A stretch of 64,000 bases of DNA. Source: Sporosarcina sp. ACRSM (GTDB lineage: Bacteria; Bacillota; Bacilli; Bacillales_A; Planococcaceae). The translations under genes were made by a program, and so were the position numbers. The DNA is taken from assembly GCF_022346545.1 (NCBI RefSeq), contig NZ_JAKRNU010000003.1, positions 124,001 through 188,000 of the forward strand, given 5' to 3'. Each line of letters opens with the position of its first letter. The stretch's first letter is position 1. This document shows positions 35,867 through 45,433 of this stretch, in pieces. The notes under the pieces were generated by a model. That model was given only the letters and a program-made list of their open reading frames with translations. It did no database searches and was not told the origin of the DNA.

Positions 35867-37399
35867 ATGGAAACGAAAAGAAAGGGTTTATTCCAAAGTT
35901 TTTTGGACATGGTTGAGAAAACCGGAAATAAGTTGCCGCATCCGGTAACTTTGTTCGCTGGATTGGCGCTGCTTGTCCTTGTCCTATCATGGATAGTATC
36001 ATCATTTGGGGTAACCGCCGAACATCCTGGCAAGCCGGGAGAAATGATTGAGGTTAAAAATCTACTAAGCGGGGAAGGTATCAAATACATATTTACACAA
36101 ATGACGGCGAACTTCGTCGGGTTCGCACCGCTTGGTGTTGTTTTGTTAACGATGTTAGGAATCGGGCTCGCAGAAGGATCGGGTCTGATTAGTGCACTGT
36201 TACGCGGGTTTGTTATGGCCGTTCCCAAACGACTGATTACAGCAGGACTTGTTTTTGCGGGCGTTATGTCAAGTGTTGCTTCAGATGCGGGATACGTTGT
36301 CTTGCCTCCACTTGGAGCGGTTATCTTTGCCGCATTGGGACGTCATCCGTTAGCGGGTCTTGCAGCTGCATTCGCTGGTGTTTCCGGAGGATTTAGTGCA
36401 AACCTGTTTTTATCAGGGACGGATGCATTGCTCGGTGAGCTGACCATTTCCGCAGCGGCAATCATGGATCCTGCATATGCAGAAAATATGAACATCGCTA
36501 TGAACTATTTCTTCATAGCAGCTTCTGTATTCGTTCTAACATTCGTTGGTGCGTGGGTAACTGAAAAAATTGTCGAACCGCGCCTTGGTGAATATAAGGG
36601 CGAGTACCGCGAAAAAATTGAAAAGCTGACGACGATTGAGAAAAAAGGACTGGTTTGGGCTACGGTTTCTGTAGTCATCTCAAGTATCTTATTTGCATTG
36701 CTCATTCTTCCTGAAGGGGCACCGCTACGTGGAGTGGAAGGCGAAATGCCGATCATTCGTTCACCGTTTATGAGTTCGTTGGTACCGATTATTGCAATTT
36801 TGTTCTTTATCCCTGGACTTGTTTACGGAAAAGTTACGAAAGTGATCCGCAATGATCGAGACGTTGCTGCGATGATGTCTGCGACGATGGCGGCGATGGG
36901 CATGTTCATTGTCTTGTCATTTACAGCGGGTCAATTTGTTGCCTTTTTCACAGAGTCCAACATGGGGCTGATGATCGGTGTGTATGGTGCGCAATTCCTT
37001 GACAGCATTAATTTAAGAGGGATTCCTCTCATCTTGATGTTTATCCTTATTTCAGCATTTATCAACCTGTTCATCGGTAGTGCGTCTGCGAAATGGGCGA
37101 TGATGGCACCGGTATTTGTACCGATCATGATGGAGATGGGCTATACGCCTGAGTTAACGCAAATGGCGTACCGTATCGCCGATTCGTCTACGAATATCAT
37201 TTCACCACTTATGACTTATTTCGCGATTATTATCGCATTCGCACAGAAATACGATAAGAAAATGGGAATTGGGACACTTATCTCGGTCATGTTCCCATAC
37301 AGCATGTTCTTCCTTATCTTCTGGACAGCGACACTTGTTGTCTGGATGTTGTTCGGTATTGATTTGGGTCCTGGTTCAGGAATCCACTATCCAAATTAA
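35867..37399 (+). CDS. abgT: AbgT-family transporter (p-aminobenzoyl-glutamate/sulfonamide)
   Basis: A 510-residue AbgT-family membrane protein with the family's N-terminus (VEKTGNKLPHPVTLFAGLALLVL), two re-entrant hairpin-like stretches (SVASDAGYVVLPPLGA, and FIGSASAKWAMMAPVFVPIM) and about eleven membrane segments. E. coli AbgT takes up p-aminobenzoyl-glutamate; related MtrF and YdaH also export sulfonamides. ATG 35867 is preferred (ATGGAAGGAGTCTCC upstream). It stands alone behind a likely promoter, next to the aromatic island but not part of it. Confidence 0.87.
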   Translation: METKRKGLFQSFLDMVEKTGNKLPHPVTLFAGLALLVLVLSWIVSSFGVTAEHPGKPGEMIEVKNLLSGEGIKYIFTQMTANFVGFAPLGVVLLTMLGIGLAEGSGLISALLRGFVMAVPKRLITAGLVFAGVMSSVASDAGYVVLPPLGAVIFAALGRHPLAGLAAAFAGVSGGFSANLFLSGTDALLGELTISAAAIMDPAYAENMNIAMNYFFIAASVFVLTFVGAWVTEKIVEPRLGEYKGEYREKIEKLTTIEKKGLVWATVSVVISSILFALLILPEGAPLRGVEGEMPIIRSPFMSSLVPIIAILFFIPGLVYGKVTKVIRNDRDVAAMMSATMAAMGMFIVLSFTAGQFVAFFTESNMGLMIGVYGAQFLDSINLRGIPLILMFILISAFINLFIGSASAKWAMMAPVFVPIMMEMGYTPELTQMAYRIADSSTNIISPLMTYFAIIIAFAQKYDKKMGIGTLISVMFPYSMFFLIFWTATLVVWMLFGIDLGPGSGIHYPN

Positions 37400-37439
37400 T
37401 CATATAGTGTCTTAAAAACAGGTTTTTTTATAGAAATGA

Positions 37440-37471
37440 AAACCGCACCCTTTCACAAGAGGTGCGGTTTT
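37440..37471. terminator. Bidirectional terminator between abgT and the OpuC operon
   Basis: AAACCGCACC (37440-37449) pairs with GGTGCGGTTT (37461-37470), with T runs on both strands. It serves abgT (+) and the binding-protein gene (-). Confidence 0.88.
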
Positions 37472-37475
37472 TCAT

Positions 37476-38366
37476 TTATTTCTTTTCAATCAACCCTGAT
37501 TCAATCAAAAATTCTTCTGCGACGATTTCGACCATCATGCCTTCGTTGTCGACTTTGGCGTTCATTTTTTGCATGGCTTCTTCGTCGATTTTCCCTTCGA
37601 GTTGTCTGAGGACCTCTTCGATTTCAGGGTACTCTTGCAGCGCTTCTTTTCGTACGAGCGGCAGTGCGTGGTAAGGAGGGAAGTAGGATTTGTCATCCTC
37701 CAACACACGCAGGTCATAATCTTGTAGCTGACCGTCTGTTGTGTAGGAGTTGATGACGTCCACTTCTTTCGCGCCGATGGAACGGTACATGATGCCGTGG
37801 TCCATCCCTTTGACGTCTTTGAATTTCAGACCGTATTCTTTCTGGAAGCCAGGTAGGCCATCCGGACGGTCGATAAATTCAAAAACCGCACCGAGTGTGA
37901 AGTCCTCTGAGACTTTTGCGAAATCGCTGAATGTCTTGACATCTAGTTCTTCAGCTTTCGCTTCATCCAATGCCAATGTGTACGTATTGTTGAAGCCGAA
38001 TGTGTTGAAGGCGATAATGCCGTCTTCATCTACGAGCCGTTTGGTCAATTCTAGCGTCTCTTCTGCTGTTCCTGGATCTTCATGGTAATAGTTGACGACA
38101 ATGGTTCCGGTGTAATCCGGTATGACGTCAATCAGTCCGTTCAGCATCGCATTCCAGACGACGTTCGAGCCGCCGAGATTTTCTTTGTAAATGACGGTGA
38201 TGTCCGTCTTTTCTTCAATCAATTGCCCCATCACATGTGACAAAATGATACTTTCCGTATTGTTCCGGGAACCGAGGGTCAAGGAATCTTTTTCGATGAA
38301 AATACAGCCTGAAAGCATAGTTGCGATCAGCAATACGATCATTGATATACCAAGTTTTTTTCTCAT
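37476..38366 (-). CDS. opuCC: Glycine betaine/choline-type ABC transporter, substrate-binding lipoprotein
   Basis: A 296-residue lipoprotein (signal MRKKLGISMIVLLIATMLSG, lipobox LSGC) of the OpuAC/OpuCC family. YKENLGGSNVVWNAM, DVIPDYTGT and NSYTTDGQL are the conserved ligand-cage blocks. It delivers betaine, carnitine, choline or a related quaternary amine to the permease. The start at 38366 follows GGAAGGATTG on the minus strand; the longer frame to 38396 lies inside the permease gene's end. Last gene of the operon. Confidence 0.85.
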   Translation of the reverse strand: MRKKLGISMIVLLIATMLSGCIFIEKDSLTLGSRNNTESIILSHVMGQLIEEKTDITVIYKENLGGSNVVWNAMLNGLIDVIPDYTGTIVVNYYHEDPGTAEETLELTKRLVDEDGIIAFNTFGFNNTYTLALDEAKAEELDVKTFSDFAKVSEDFTLGAVFEFIDRPDGLPGFQKEYGLKFKDVKGMDHGIMYRSIGAKEVDVINSYTTDGQLQDYDLRVLEDDKSYFPPYHALPLVRKEALQEYPEIEEVLRQLEGKIDEEAMQKMNAKVDNEGMMVEIVAEEFLIESGLIEKK

Positions 38367-38368
38367 AC

Positions 38369-39022
38369 TTACTTCAATCCTTCCGGCGTGGTCCATTTTT
38401 CAACCGCAGTGAAGAGCGTTTCAAGAATGATCGCAAGAAGTGCAGCCGGAATCGCTCCGAGTAAAATCAAGCCATCGATACCGCGCGTAATTCCAAGGAA
38501 GATGAAATCGCCCAGACCGCCCGCTCCGATGAACGCTGCCAGTGTGGCGTTCCCGACGTTAATGACTGCGGCTGTGCGGACGCCGGCCATAATGACAGGG
38601 ATCGCTAAAGGTAATTCGACTTTGAAGAGGACTTGCATACTCGTCATCCCCATCCCTTTTGCCGCTTCAGTCGTCGCTTTGTCAACGTCTTTGATACCGG
38701 TGTACGTGTTTCGAATAATTGGCAGGAGCGAATAGAGGAACAAGGCGGCAATGGCTGTCTTAACGCCAATCCCGAAAATAGGAATCATGAATCCGAGCAA
38801 TGCCAAGCTTGGAATCGTCTGCATGATTCCGGCTCCGCCGAGCACCAAGTTCGCAAGCTTAGGTACACGTGTGGCAATAATTCCAAGTGTCACGCCGAGG
38901 ATAATGGCGATTAACATTGAGAAGAACACGAGTTGGATATGGACAGATGTGGCTGAAAGGACTTCTTGCCAACGCATCTGCAACTGTTGGGTGAGCTGTT
39001 GCCAAATATTTAAATTATTCAT
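38369..39022 (-). CDS. opuCB: Glycine betaine/choline-type ABC transporter, permease
   Basis: A 217-residue BPD-type permease (OpuCB/OpuBB length) with five to six membrane segments and the EAA loop (TEAAKGMGMTSMQVLFKVELPLAIPVI). It overlaps the ATPase gene by 8 bases. B. subtilis OpuB and OpuC each encode a second permease (OpuBD/OpuCD) after the binding protein; none is present here, so the channel would be a homodimer or pair with a permease encoded elsewhere. Confidence 0.85.
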   Translation of the reverse strand: MNNLNIWQQLTQQLQMRWQEVLSATSVHIQLVFFSMLIAIILGVTLGIIATRVPKLANLVLGGAGIMQTIPSLALLGFMIPIFGIGVKTAIAALFLYSLLPIIRNTYTGIKDVDKATTEAAKGMGMTSMQVLFKVELPLAIPVIMAGVRTAAVINVGNATLAAFIGAGGLGDFIFLGITRGIDGLILLGAIPAALLAIILETLFTAVEKWTTPEGLK

Positions 39023-40151
39023 GGTTGTTTTCCTCCGTATCTGTCCACGGGCTGGACATAGCGGATAGCAATGAACCGCGTGTAACGACGCCTAATACCC
39101 GCTGTTGTGCGTCAACAATCGGAATAATGCCGAATGGTGCCTCATCCATCATGACAATGGCGTCCCTGGCTGTTGCTGTTTCTGGCAGGAATGGCTCACG
39201 GGATAACATGATTTCTTCAATCGTTTTAATGGCATCCAATCTTTTAATGACATCGTACGCAGAAACGATTCCGATTAGCTTTTTGTCATCATCGACAACA
39301 ATAAGGTTTGTAATTTTTCGCTGCCGGATAAGCGAGAGTGCTTTTTCCGGAGACCTTTGAGGGAGAGAGGTGATGACGGTTTCCGACATAATTTCGGTCA
39401 CGGGCATCAGTTCAGGGTTTTGGGTTATCCGGTGTTTCCCGATGAACTCCTCTACAAAGCCGTGGGCTGGTTCGTGAAGTAATTTTTCTGGAGTGTCTAA
39501 TTGTAGAAGTTTACCGTCTTTCATAATTGCGATGCGATCGCCCATTTTCAACGCTTCATCCATGTCGTGGGTAACGAAAACAAAGGTCTTATTCAATTTT
39601 TTATGCAAGGCACTTACTTCGGCCTGCAACTGTTCGCGTGTCAGTGGATCGAGTGCACTGAACGGTTCATCCATTAAAATAATGTCCGGGTTGGCTGCCA
39701 GTGCCCGCGCAATCCCGACTCGTTGCTGTTGACCGCCGGAAAGTTCTTTGGGGTAACGGGTGGCATATACTTCGGGATCGAGGCCGACGAGTTCAAGCAG
39801 TTCGTTCACTCGCGCTTTTATCTCCTTGTCATTCCATCCCTTCATTTGCGGGACAATGCCAATATTCTTTTCGATCGTATAGTGGGGGAAAAGACCGATC
39901 TGTTGAATGACATAACCGATGTCCTTACGCAATTCGGATGGATTATACGAATTGATATCTTTTCCGTTGATGGAAATGGTTCCACTCGTATGGGGTTCCA
40001 TCTTATTGATCATTTTCATCGTCGTTGATTTTCCCGAACCACTCGGTCCAATTAGCACCAAAAATTCACCTTCCTGAATATCGAAGCTAATTGATTTAAC
40101 GGCTTGGAAGCCGTCATCATACACCTTGCTCACATTCTCAAATTTCAGCAT
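39015..40151 (-). CDS. opuCA: Glycine betaine/choline-type ABC transporter, ATPase with tandem CBS domains
   Basis: A 378-residue ATPase: Walker A GPSGSGKSTT (about residue 36), signature LSGGQQQRVG, Walker B IILMDEPFSALD, then two CBS domains (about 250-370). In OpuA- and OpuC-type systems the CBS pair senses ionic strength or a cyclic dinucleotide, linking uptake to osmotic stress. First gene of a three-gene operon read leftward. Its leader contains a promoter-like -10 and a hairpin (40231-40269). Confidence 0.9.
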   Translation of the reverse strand: MLKFENVSKVYDDGFQAVKSISFDIQEGEFLVLIGPSGSGKSTTMKMINKMEPHTSGTISINGKDINSYNPSELRKDIGYVIQQIGLFPHYTIEKNIGIVPQMKGWNDKEIKARVNELLELVGLDPEVYATRYPKELSGGQQQRVGIARALAANPDIILMDEPFSALDPLTREQLQAEVSALHKKLNKTFVFVTHDMDEALKMGDRIAIMKDGKLLQLDTPEKLLHEPAHGFVEEFIGKHRITQNPELMPVTEIMSETVITSLPQRSPEKALSLIRQRKITNLIVVDDDKKLIGIVSAYDVIKRLDAIKTIEEIMLSREPFLPETATARDAIVMMDEAPFGIIPIVDAQQRVLGVVTRGSLLSAMSSPWTDTEENNHE

Positions 40152-40230
40152 GAAATCCTCCTATTATTTTTTTCTTTCATTATTATTTTGATAAAGTGAA
40201 TAAAAAAATAATGAAAGGTAATAAAAAAAC

Positions 40231-40283
40231 AAGACATTTTAACTCTTACCAATTTAAGAGTCTCGTCTTATTCAAGTAGTATA
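40231..40283 (-). promoter_or_regulatory. Promoter -10 and leader hairpin of the OpuC operon
   Basis: On the minus strand TATACT (40283-40278) is a good -10 element. It is followed almost at once by a nested inverted repeat, AAGAC/ACTCTT...AAGAGT/GTCTT (40269-40231), and then TGTTTTTTTATT. The hairpin would be the first thing transcribed and looks like an intrinsic terminator. It may be an attenuator, an operator for a GbsR/OpcR-like repressor, or an mRNA-protecting hairpin. Confidence 0.5.
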
Positions 40284-40403
40284 GCATATGCAAAGAATAT
40301 TTAACAGGTTTTTCTGATTTTTCCGTCCTCTGATGTCCTGAATTGCTTGGTCGTGAAGGTTTTCGATAAAATGGACGGAAGAAGGGAGTCGATCGGGGTG
40401 GAC

Positions 40404-41081
40404 ATGAGCATTTTTATTGTTGAGGATGATATTTCAATTTTTAATTCACTAAAAGAACGACTGGAGCAATGGTCTTTTCATGTCAAGGGACCGGCTGATT
40501 TTAACGATGTGATGGGGTCTTTCATTCAAACGAATCCACATCTTGTCATCTTGGACATTCAACTGCCGGCTTATGATGGATTCCATTGGTGCCGCGAAAT
40601 TCGTGCGGTGTCAAAAGTGCCGATTATTTTTTTATCCTCCCGCGATCATCCGCTGGATATGGTCATGGCGATGAATATGGGCGCGGACGACTATATTCAG
40701 AAACCGTTCCACCTGGATGTGCTACTTGCGAAAACGCAAGCCTTATTGAGAAGGACGTATGCATATGGAGAGGAAGCGCCGGATGTGCTGGAGTGGAATG
40801 GTGCGATGATTGACTTGAAACGGGGCGTCATTCGACGAGATGGGCAGGAAACGGAGCTGTCGAAAAATGAATTTTTCATCCTGACTGTGCTCGTTCAATC
40901 CAATGATGAAATTATTTCACGTGATGATTTGATCCGAAAATTATGGGATGACGAACGGTTTGTCAATGACAATACATTGACGGTGAACGTGACGCGCCTA
41001 CGGCAGAAACTTGCGGAAATCGGGCTGGGTGAAGCAATTGTTACGAAAAAAGGACTTGGTTATATGGCGGTCACGTTGTAG
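40404..41081 (+). CDS. BceR-type response regulator
   Basis: A 225-residue OmpR-family regulator: FIVEDD, phospho-acceptor in LVILDIQLPAYDG, Lys in QKPFH, and a C-terminal winged helix (VNDNTLTVNVTRLRQKL, which is typical of the BceR/GraR group). ATG 40404 (GGGGTGGAC upstream) gives the expected N-terminus MSIFIVEDD. It pairs with the kinase 16 bases downstream and should activate the transporter genes at 42636, where a 24-bp palindrome lies in the promoter region. Confidence 0.87.
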   Translation: MSIFIVEDDISIFNSLKERLEQWSFHVKGPADFNDVMGSFIQTNPHLVILDIQLPAYDGFHWCREIRAVSKVPIIFLSSRDHPLDMVMAMNMGADDYIQKPFHLDVLLAKTQALLRRTYAYGEEAPDVLEWNGAMIDLKRGVIRRDGQETELSKNEFFILTVLVQSNDEIISRDDLIRKLWDDERFVNDNTLTVNVTRLRQKLAEIGLGEAIVTKKGLGYMAVTL

Positions 41082-41097
41082 GAAGGGGGTTATCCAC

Positions 41098-42135
41098 ATG
41101 TTCATTCATTATGTGAGGGATATGAAAAGTTGGATTTTGTTTTTTGTGCTGTCGCTCGGGTTGGCGGACATGCTCATTTGGTTGGATCCGGGGATCGACG
41201 CAAAGTTTGCATCGGTCCTTTATTTTAATCTGTTGCTGATTGTCATATTGGTCTTATTTATCGTTTGGCGGTATCGGGTGGAAATGAAATTCACGAAAAA
41301 ACTGGTTATGCTTGCAGAAGAGCAAACGAAGGACTGGCAGGAAGCATTGCCGGAAACTGACTTTCTGCGTGATGAAATGGTGAAAGAAGTTTTGCAACAG
41401 GCCGAGATGGAATTTTCAAGTGAACTGGCCGCCATTCGGAAGGATCGTGTCATCGAAGGGGACTATACTGCCGCGTGGGTGCATGAAGTGAAAACACCGC
41501 TGACCGCGATGAAATTGACGATGGATGCCCATCGGGAAAATCCGGTTATCCGGAAAATAGAAACGGAGTGGTTGCGCGTCCATTTGTTGATCGACCAACA
41601 GCTGTACATTTCGCGATTGCCGACGCTTGAAGCGGATTATGTTCTGGAAAAAGCGGACCTTCGCCAGCTGGCCACTGCGGAAGTGCGTGAACTAGCGACA
41701 TGGTGCATGGAAAAGAATATTGCAGTCGAATTGGAAGGCGAAGGGCTAGACGTTGTCACAGACGTGAAGTGGAGCCGGTTCATCATCCGGCAACTTTTGA
41801 CGAATGCATTGAAATACAGTCCAGAAGGGGGAACCATTTTTATTTCGATGCATGTCACGGGGGTGGGAAATGCTATATTGACGATTAAAGATGAAGGGCC
41901 CGGCATCGAACCGCATGATGTACCGCGGATTTTCGATAAAGGATTCACCGGCGGCACCGGGAGATTGCATAACGCCGCAACCGGCCTAGGCCTTTACCTC
42001 GCACAAACGGTTGCGGAGAAAATCGGGATTCAACTGACAGTGCAATCTGAAGTGGGAAAAGGAACGATTGTTGGCATGACTTTTTCTATTGAAAATGAGT
42101 TTGATAAAACGAGAATTCGCTCGGGGGATGTGTAA
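41098..42135 (+). CDS. BceS-type intramembrane-sensing histidine kinase
   Basis: A 345-residue kinase with two close N-terminal membrane helices (about 12-30 and 40-58) and almost no extracellular loop, the hallmark of Bce-type kinases that sense through their ABC transporter. Phospho-histidine is in AWVHEVKTPLTAMK (about residue 125); N-box LLTNALKYSPEGG and GTGRLHNAATGLGLYLA follow. ATG 41098 with GGAAGGGGG; the frame upstream lies inside the regulator gene. Confidence 0.88.
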   Translation: MFIHYVRDMKSWILFFVLSLGLADMLIWLDPGIDAKFASVLYFNLLLIVILVLFIVWRYRVEMKFTKKLVMLAEEQTKDWQEALPETDFLRDEMVKEVLQQAEMEFSSELAAIRKDRVIEGDYTAAWVHEVKTPLTAMKLTMDAHRENPVIRKIETEWLRVHLLIDQQLYISRLPTLEADYVLEKADLRQLATAEVRELATWCMEKNIAVELEGEGLDVVTDVKWSRFIIRQLLTNALKYSPEGGTIFISMHVTGVGNAILTIKDEGPGIEPHDVPRIFDKGFTGGTGRLHNAATGLGLYLAQTVAEKIGIQLTVQSEVGKGTIVGMTFSIENEFDKTRIRSGDV

Positions 42136-42161
42136 TGAGGAGGGCGCGATGGTGGGGGATT

Positions 42162-42453
42162 ATGATCGTTTGGAGGGAGTTATTGAGCGTTGGGAATGGT
42201 TTATGATCACTTGGAGGAGCTCCTTGAGCGCTAGGGGGAATTAATGATCGTTAGAGGGAACCCATTGATCGCAATGAAGAATTAATGATCGCTAGATGCA
42301 TCTTATTGATCGTTGGCAATGTTTGAAGATTGATTAAAGGGTCATTGAGCGTTAGAAAAAGGTTATGATCACTTGGATGTGTCCTTTGAGCGCTAGGGAG
42401 AATTAATGATCGCTAGAAGGAGGTCATTGAGCGCCAGCAAGAATTAATGATCA
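42162..42453 (+). repeat. Phased array of TGATC/TGAGC motifs, 20/21-bp spacing
   Basis: Fourteen copies of [AT]TGA[TG]C[GA] begin at 42162, 42183, 42203, 42224, 42244, 42265, 42285, 42306, 42345, 42365, 42386, 42406, 42427 and 42447. Intervals alternate 21 and 20 bases, apart from one 39-base step where a unit has decayed. ATGATC and TTGAGC/TTGATC forms alternate, so the true unit is about 41 bp with two halves, each two helical turns long. It is not coding: 41 is not a multiple of 3 and stops occur in frame. It lies between the kinase and transporter genes of the Bce module. Confidence 0.8.
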
Positions 42454-42526
42454 CTTGAAGGCACTCCATCCCCATTTCAACTTTGTTCAAAGGTGATTTT
42501 GCATGAATTCTCATGACTGAACTTTG

Positions 42527-42550
42527 CAACATGACAATATTGTCATGTTG
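42527..42550. promoter_or_regulatory. 24-bp perfect palindrome upstream of bceA: probable BceR-type operator
   Basis: CAACATGACAAT (42527-42538) is exactly complementary to the following ATTGTCATGTTG (42539-42550). The core CATGACA-N4-TGTCATG has the two-arm, 4-base-gap form of sites bound by Bce-type regulators. It lies about 85-110 bases before the transporter start; TTGTCA (42555-42560) just after it could be the -35 element. Confidence 0.6.
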
Positions 42551-42635
42551 GGGCTTCCGTTTGTCATGTAAATCGAACGACTCGCTGTATGAATCGCGAT
42601 ACGATAGAGACATGATGAAGAGGGAGGCAGTTGCA

Positions 42636-43424
42636 ATGAATACGATACATTCAACGGGTAATACCGTTTTACATGCACAAAATGTGCGGAAATCATATGG
42701 TTCGCGTGGCAATGTCCAGCAAGTTTTGAAAGGGATCGATTTGCGTGTGATTGAAGGGGAGTTTGTGGGAATCATGGGATCGTCGGGAGCGGGAAAGACG
42801 ACGTTGCTGAACGTTCTCGCGACGATTGATCGTGTGACGGAGGGGACCGTCCTGATTAGCGGTTCTGATATTTCCAAGATGAAAGACGCGGAGTTATCTG
42901 CATTCCGGCGCGATAAGCTGGGCTTTATTTTCCAAGATTATAATTTGCTCGATACATTGACAGTAAAAGAAAATATTTTGTTGCCCGTATCGCTGGGAAA
43001 AAAGAAAAAAAGAGTGGTGGAGGCGGAATTCAATGCCATCGCCGACATTCTAGGCATTAAAGATCTCGCGCATAAATACCCGCATGAAATTTCCGGTGGG
43101 CAGAAGCAGCGGACGTCTGCTGCTCGTGCATTGATCAATAAGCCATCGATGGTCTTTGCGGATGAACCGACGGGCGCGCTTGATTCGAAATCGGCGTCGT
43201 CTTTGCTTGGCACGATGGAAGAAGTCAATGAACAGCGGGGTGTCACGATCATGATGGTGACCCATGATCCTGTAGCATCGAGCTACTGTAGCCGTGTCGT
43301 CTTTTTGAAAGATGGAACGATCTACTCGGAATTGTATCGCGGTGATAAGACGAGACAAGCTTTCTTCCAAGAGATACTGAAAGTCCAAGGCGTACTTGGG
43401 GGCGACAACGTTGACTCTATTTGA
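42636..43424 (+). CDS. BceA-type ABC transporter ATPase
   Basis: A 262-residue ATPase: Walker [11 protein letters not shown] (about residue 48), [15 protein letters not shown] signature, Walker [16 protein letters not shown] 42636 has AGGGAGG at the right distance; the frame from 42513 runs through the operator and is not expected to be translated. With the permease it forms a detoxification and sensing complex against cell-wall-active peptides such as bacitracin. Confidence 0.9.
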   Translation: MNTIHSTGNTVLHAQNVRKSYGSRGNVQQVLKGIDLRVIEGEFVGIMGSSGAGKTTLLNVLATIDRVTEGTVLISGSDISKMKDAELSAFRRDKLGFIFQDYNLLDTLTVKENILLPVSLGKKKKRVVEAEFNAIADILGIKDLAHKYPHEISGGQKQRTSAARALINKPSMVFADEPTGALDSKSASSLLGTMEEVNEQRGVTIMMVTHDPVASSYCSRVVFLKDGTIYSELYRGDKTRQAFFQEILKVQGVLGGDNVDSI

Positions 43425-45375
43425 TCTTGTCATTCGCAGTATGCGGAAAAATATCAAACATTATTATCTCTACTTTTTTGCGCTTATATTAAGTGTTGTC
43501 TTGTATTTCGTCTTTGCGACATTGCAATATGATCCAGCCGTTATGGAACAATCCGAAGTCTCTGCGAATATGGCTGCGGCATTCAGAGTAGCGGGCATTT
43601 TGTTATTGTTCATCGCCGGCATTTTTGTTGTCTACGCCAATGCGATTTTCTTGAAAAGAAGAAGCAAGGAAATTGGATTGTATCAATTGATAGGATTGAC
43701 AAAGGGCGCAGTGACGCGACTGCTCATTATTGAAAATGCCCTTCTCGGTGCGGGCGCGCTTATAATCGGTGTTGGGGCAGGGCTGCTCGTTTCCCGCGTA
43801 TTTTTAATGCTGCTGATGAAATTGATTGGACATGAAGGCTTCATTGAGGTGTCTTTTTCGATGGCGGCAGTTATTCAAACGGCTGTTGTTTTCATTGCCA
43901 TCATTGCATTGACATCTGTCCAAATGCTGTTCACCGTTTACCGGAGCACTTTGCTTGGATTATTTAATTCTGAGAAGTCAGGTGAGCATCCGAAAAAGCC
44001 TAAAACGTTCCTATCCGCGGTGTTGGCTATCCTTGGAATGGGGCTGATTGTGTTCGGTTATTGGTTCTCGGGGCATATGTTGAACAATATGATTTACTTC
44101 AATATGTTGGCAGTATTGGCTTCGACAATCCTTGGCACGTATCTTGTGTTTCGCGTCACAATCAGTTGGCTATTTTACCAAATTCGGAAACGGAAGCAAG
44201 GGCATCTCGGCTTGAACAATAGTTTATCCCTTGCGCCGCTTATGCATCGGATGAAGGGGAATGCCAATTCGCTGACAATCATTACTGTATTATCCGCGAT
44301 GACGCTGGCAATGCTGGCGGGTTCGTATTCACTTTATTATTCGACGGAGAAGGAAACGCGTTACATGATGCCGTTTGATTTTGCATTTGACGAACAATGG
44401 CTTGCAGATGATGAAATATCAGCCGAGGCTTTTGAAGCCGAATTAAAAGAGAAGGAAATCAATTATACAACAGCAACAATTGAATTGCTTGGTGTGGAAT
44501 GGACTTATGAAGAAGGGATTTTCCCTGCATTTATGGACTGGTCAGGAGGAATCTACAATACCTATATTGTAAGTGCTAAGCAACTACAAAAAGCAGGCTT
44601 ACAAGTTGATACACCAAAGGATGGGACTGTCATTTATCATTCCTCAGAGATGAGTTTCTTAGCAAAAGATATGAAAATTCCATTCGAAATCTATATTACA
44701 AGTAGTGAGCCGGAAAGCAAATATACAGCTGTAAAATTGGGTGAAGGCAACGTAATCAATAATACTTGGGGTCCCCAATTTGTCGTTAATGACGCTGACT
44801 TTGAAAAATATAAAAAAGCGATGGTTCCAGAAAGTATAGAAAACATGTCCCCCGAATGGATCATAAAAAGCATCCGTATTTTCAATATAACTGACAAATC
44901 CCAACTTGCGCTAGCTTCGGATATTCGGACCCAGCATTGGGATGAAGGTTCATGGTCATATGGTGCTGATTATTATTCCATGTACGAAAGATCGATCCAG
45001 TCAAACGGATTACTCATCTTCATCGCGGGGTTCTTAGGACTTGTGTTCTTAATTTCAACAGGTAGTATCTTGTATTTCAAACAAATGACGGAAGCGGAGC
45101 AGGAGAAGAAAAGTTATGCGACACTGCGACAACTCGGTTTTACGGTCCAAGACATCATGCGCGGAATCATCCGTAAGCAGGCATTCGTCTTTGGATTGCC
45201 TTTGCTGATCGGCTTGCTGCATTCCGTATTCGCCATCAAAGCGGCCTCGTTCCTCTTTATGTCCGATATTACAGTGCCCGCTTCCATTGCGATGGGCGTC
45301 TATGCGCTGATCTACTTGATCTTCGCATTCCTAACAGTCGGTTACTACAGGAAAACGGTCAAATCCGCTTTATAA
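43411..45375 (+). CDS. BceB-type ABC transporter permease
   Basis: A 654-residue FtsX-like permease with ten predicted membrane helices and a large extracellular domain (about 315-535) between helices 7 and 8, as in BceB/VraE. TTG 43411 gives the standard start ([20 protein letters not shown]) behind GGGGGCG and overlaps the ATPase gene by 14 bases; TTG 43396 is the alternative. The large loop recognises the antibiotic-lipid complex and signals to the kinase. GC in the loop segment (44430-44990) is lower than around it, fitting rapid divergence or local exchange of the recognition domain. Confidence 0.88.
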   Translation: MTLFDLVIRSMRKNIKHYYLYFFALILSVVLYFVFATLQYDPAVMEQSEVSANMAAAFRVAGILLLFIAGIFVVYANAIFLKRRSKEIGLYQLIGLTKGAVTRLLIIENALLGAGALIIGVGAGLLVSRVFLMLLMKLIGHEGFIEVSFSMAAVIQTAVVFIAIIALTSVQMLFTVYRSTLLGLFNSEKSGEHPKKPKTFLSAVLAILGMGLIVFGYWFSGHMLNNMIYFNMLAVLASTILGTYLVFRVTISWLFYQIRKRKQGHLGLNNSLSLAPLMHRMKGNANSLTIITVLSAMTLAMLAGSYSLYYSTEKETRYMMPFDFAFDEQWLADDEISAEAFEAELKEKEINYTTATIELLGVEWTYEEGIFPAFMDWSGGIYNTYIVSAKQLQKAGLQVDTPKDGTVIYHSSEMSFLAKDMKIPFEIYITSSEPESKYTAVKLGEGNVINNTWGPQFVVNDADFEKYKKAMVPESIENMSPEWIIKSIRIFNITDKSQLALASDIRTQHWDEGSWSYGADYYSMYERSIQSNGLLIFIAGFLGLVFLISTGSILYFKQMTEAEQEKKSYATLRQLGFTVQDIMRGIIRKQAFVFGLPLLIGLLHSVFAIKAASFLFMSDITVPASIAMGVYALIYLIFAFLTVGYYRKTVKSAL

Positions 45376-45385
45376 TTGACGCAAG

Positions 45386-45433
45386 TGCCAGTCACCAGAA
45401 CAATGAAAATTGCTTTGGTGACTGGCATTTTAT
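45386..45433 (+). terminator. Terminator after the Bce permease gene
   Basis: TGCCAGTCACCA (45386-45397) pairs with TGGTGACTGGCA (45416-45427), followed by TTTTATAATT; it abuts the stop of the convergent DASS gene. Confidence 0.85.

Noticed and set aside
42162..42453. Phased array considered as a CRISPR array
   Set aside because: Units are only 20-21 bases, with no long conserved repeat or unique 30-base spacers, and no cas genes are near.
42513..42635. N-terminal extension of the Bce ATPase
   Set aside because: It would translate the operator palindrome; the strong ribosome site lies just before ATG 42636 and the family starts there.
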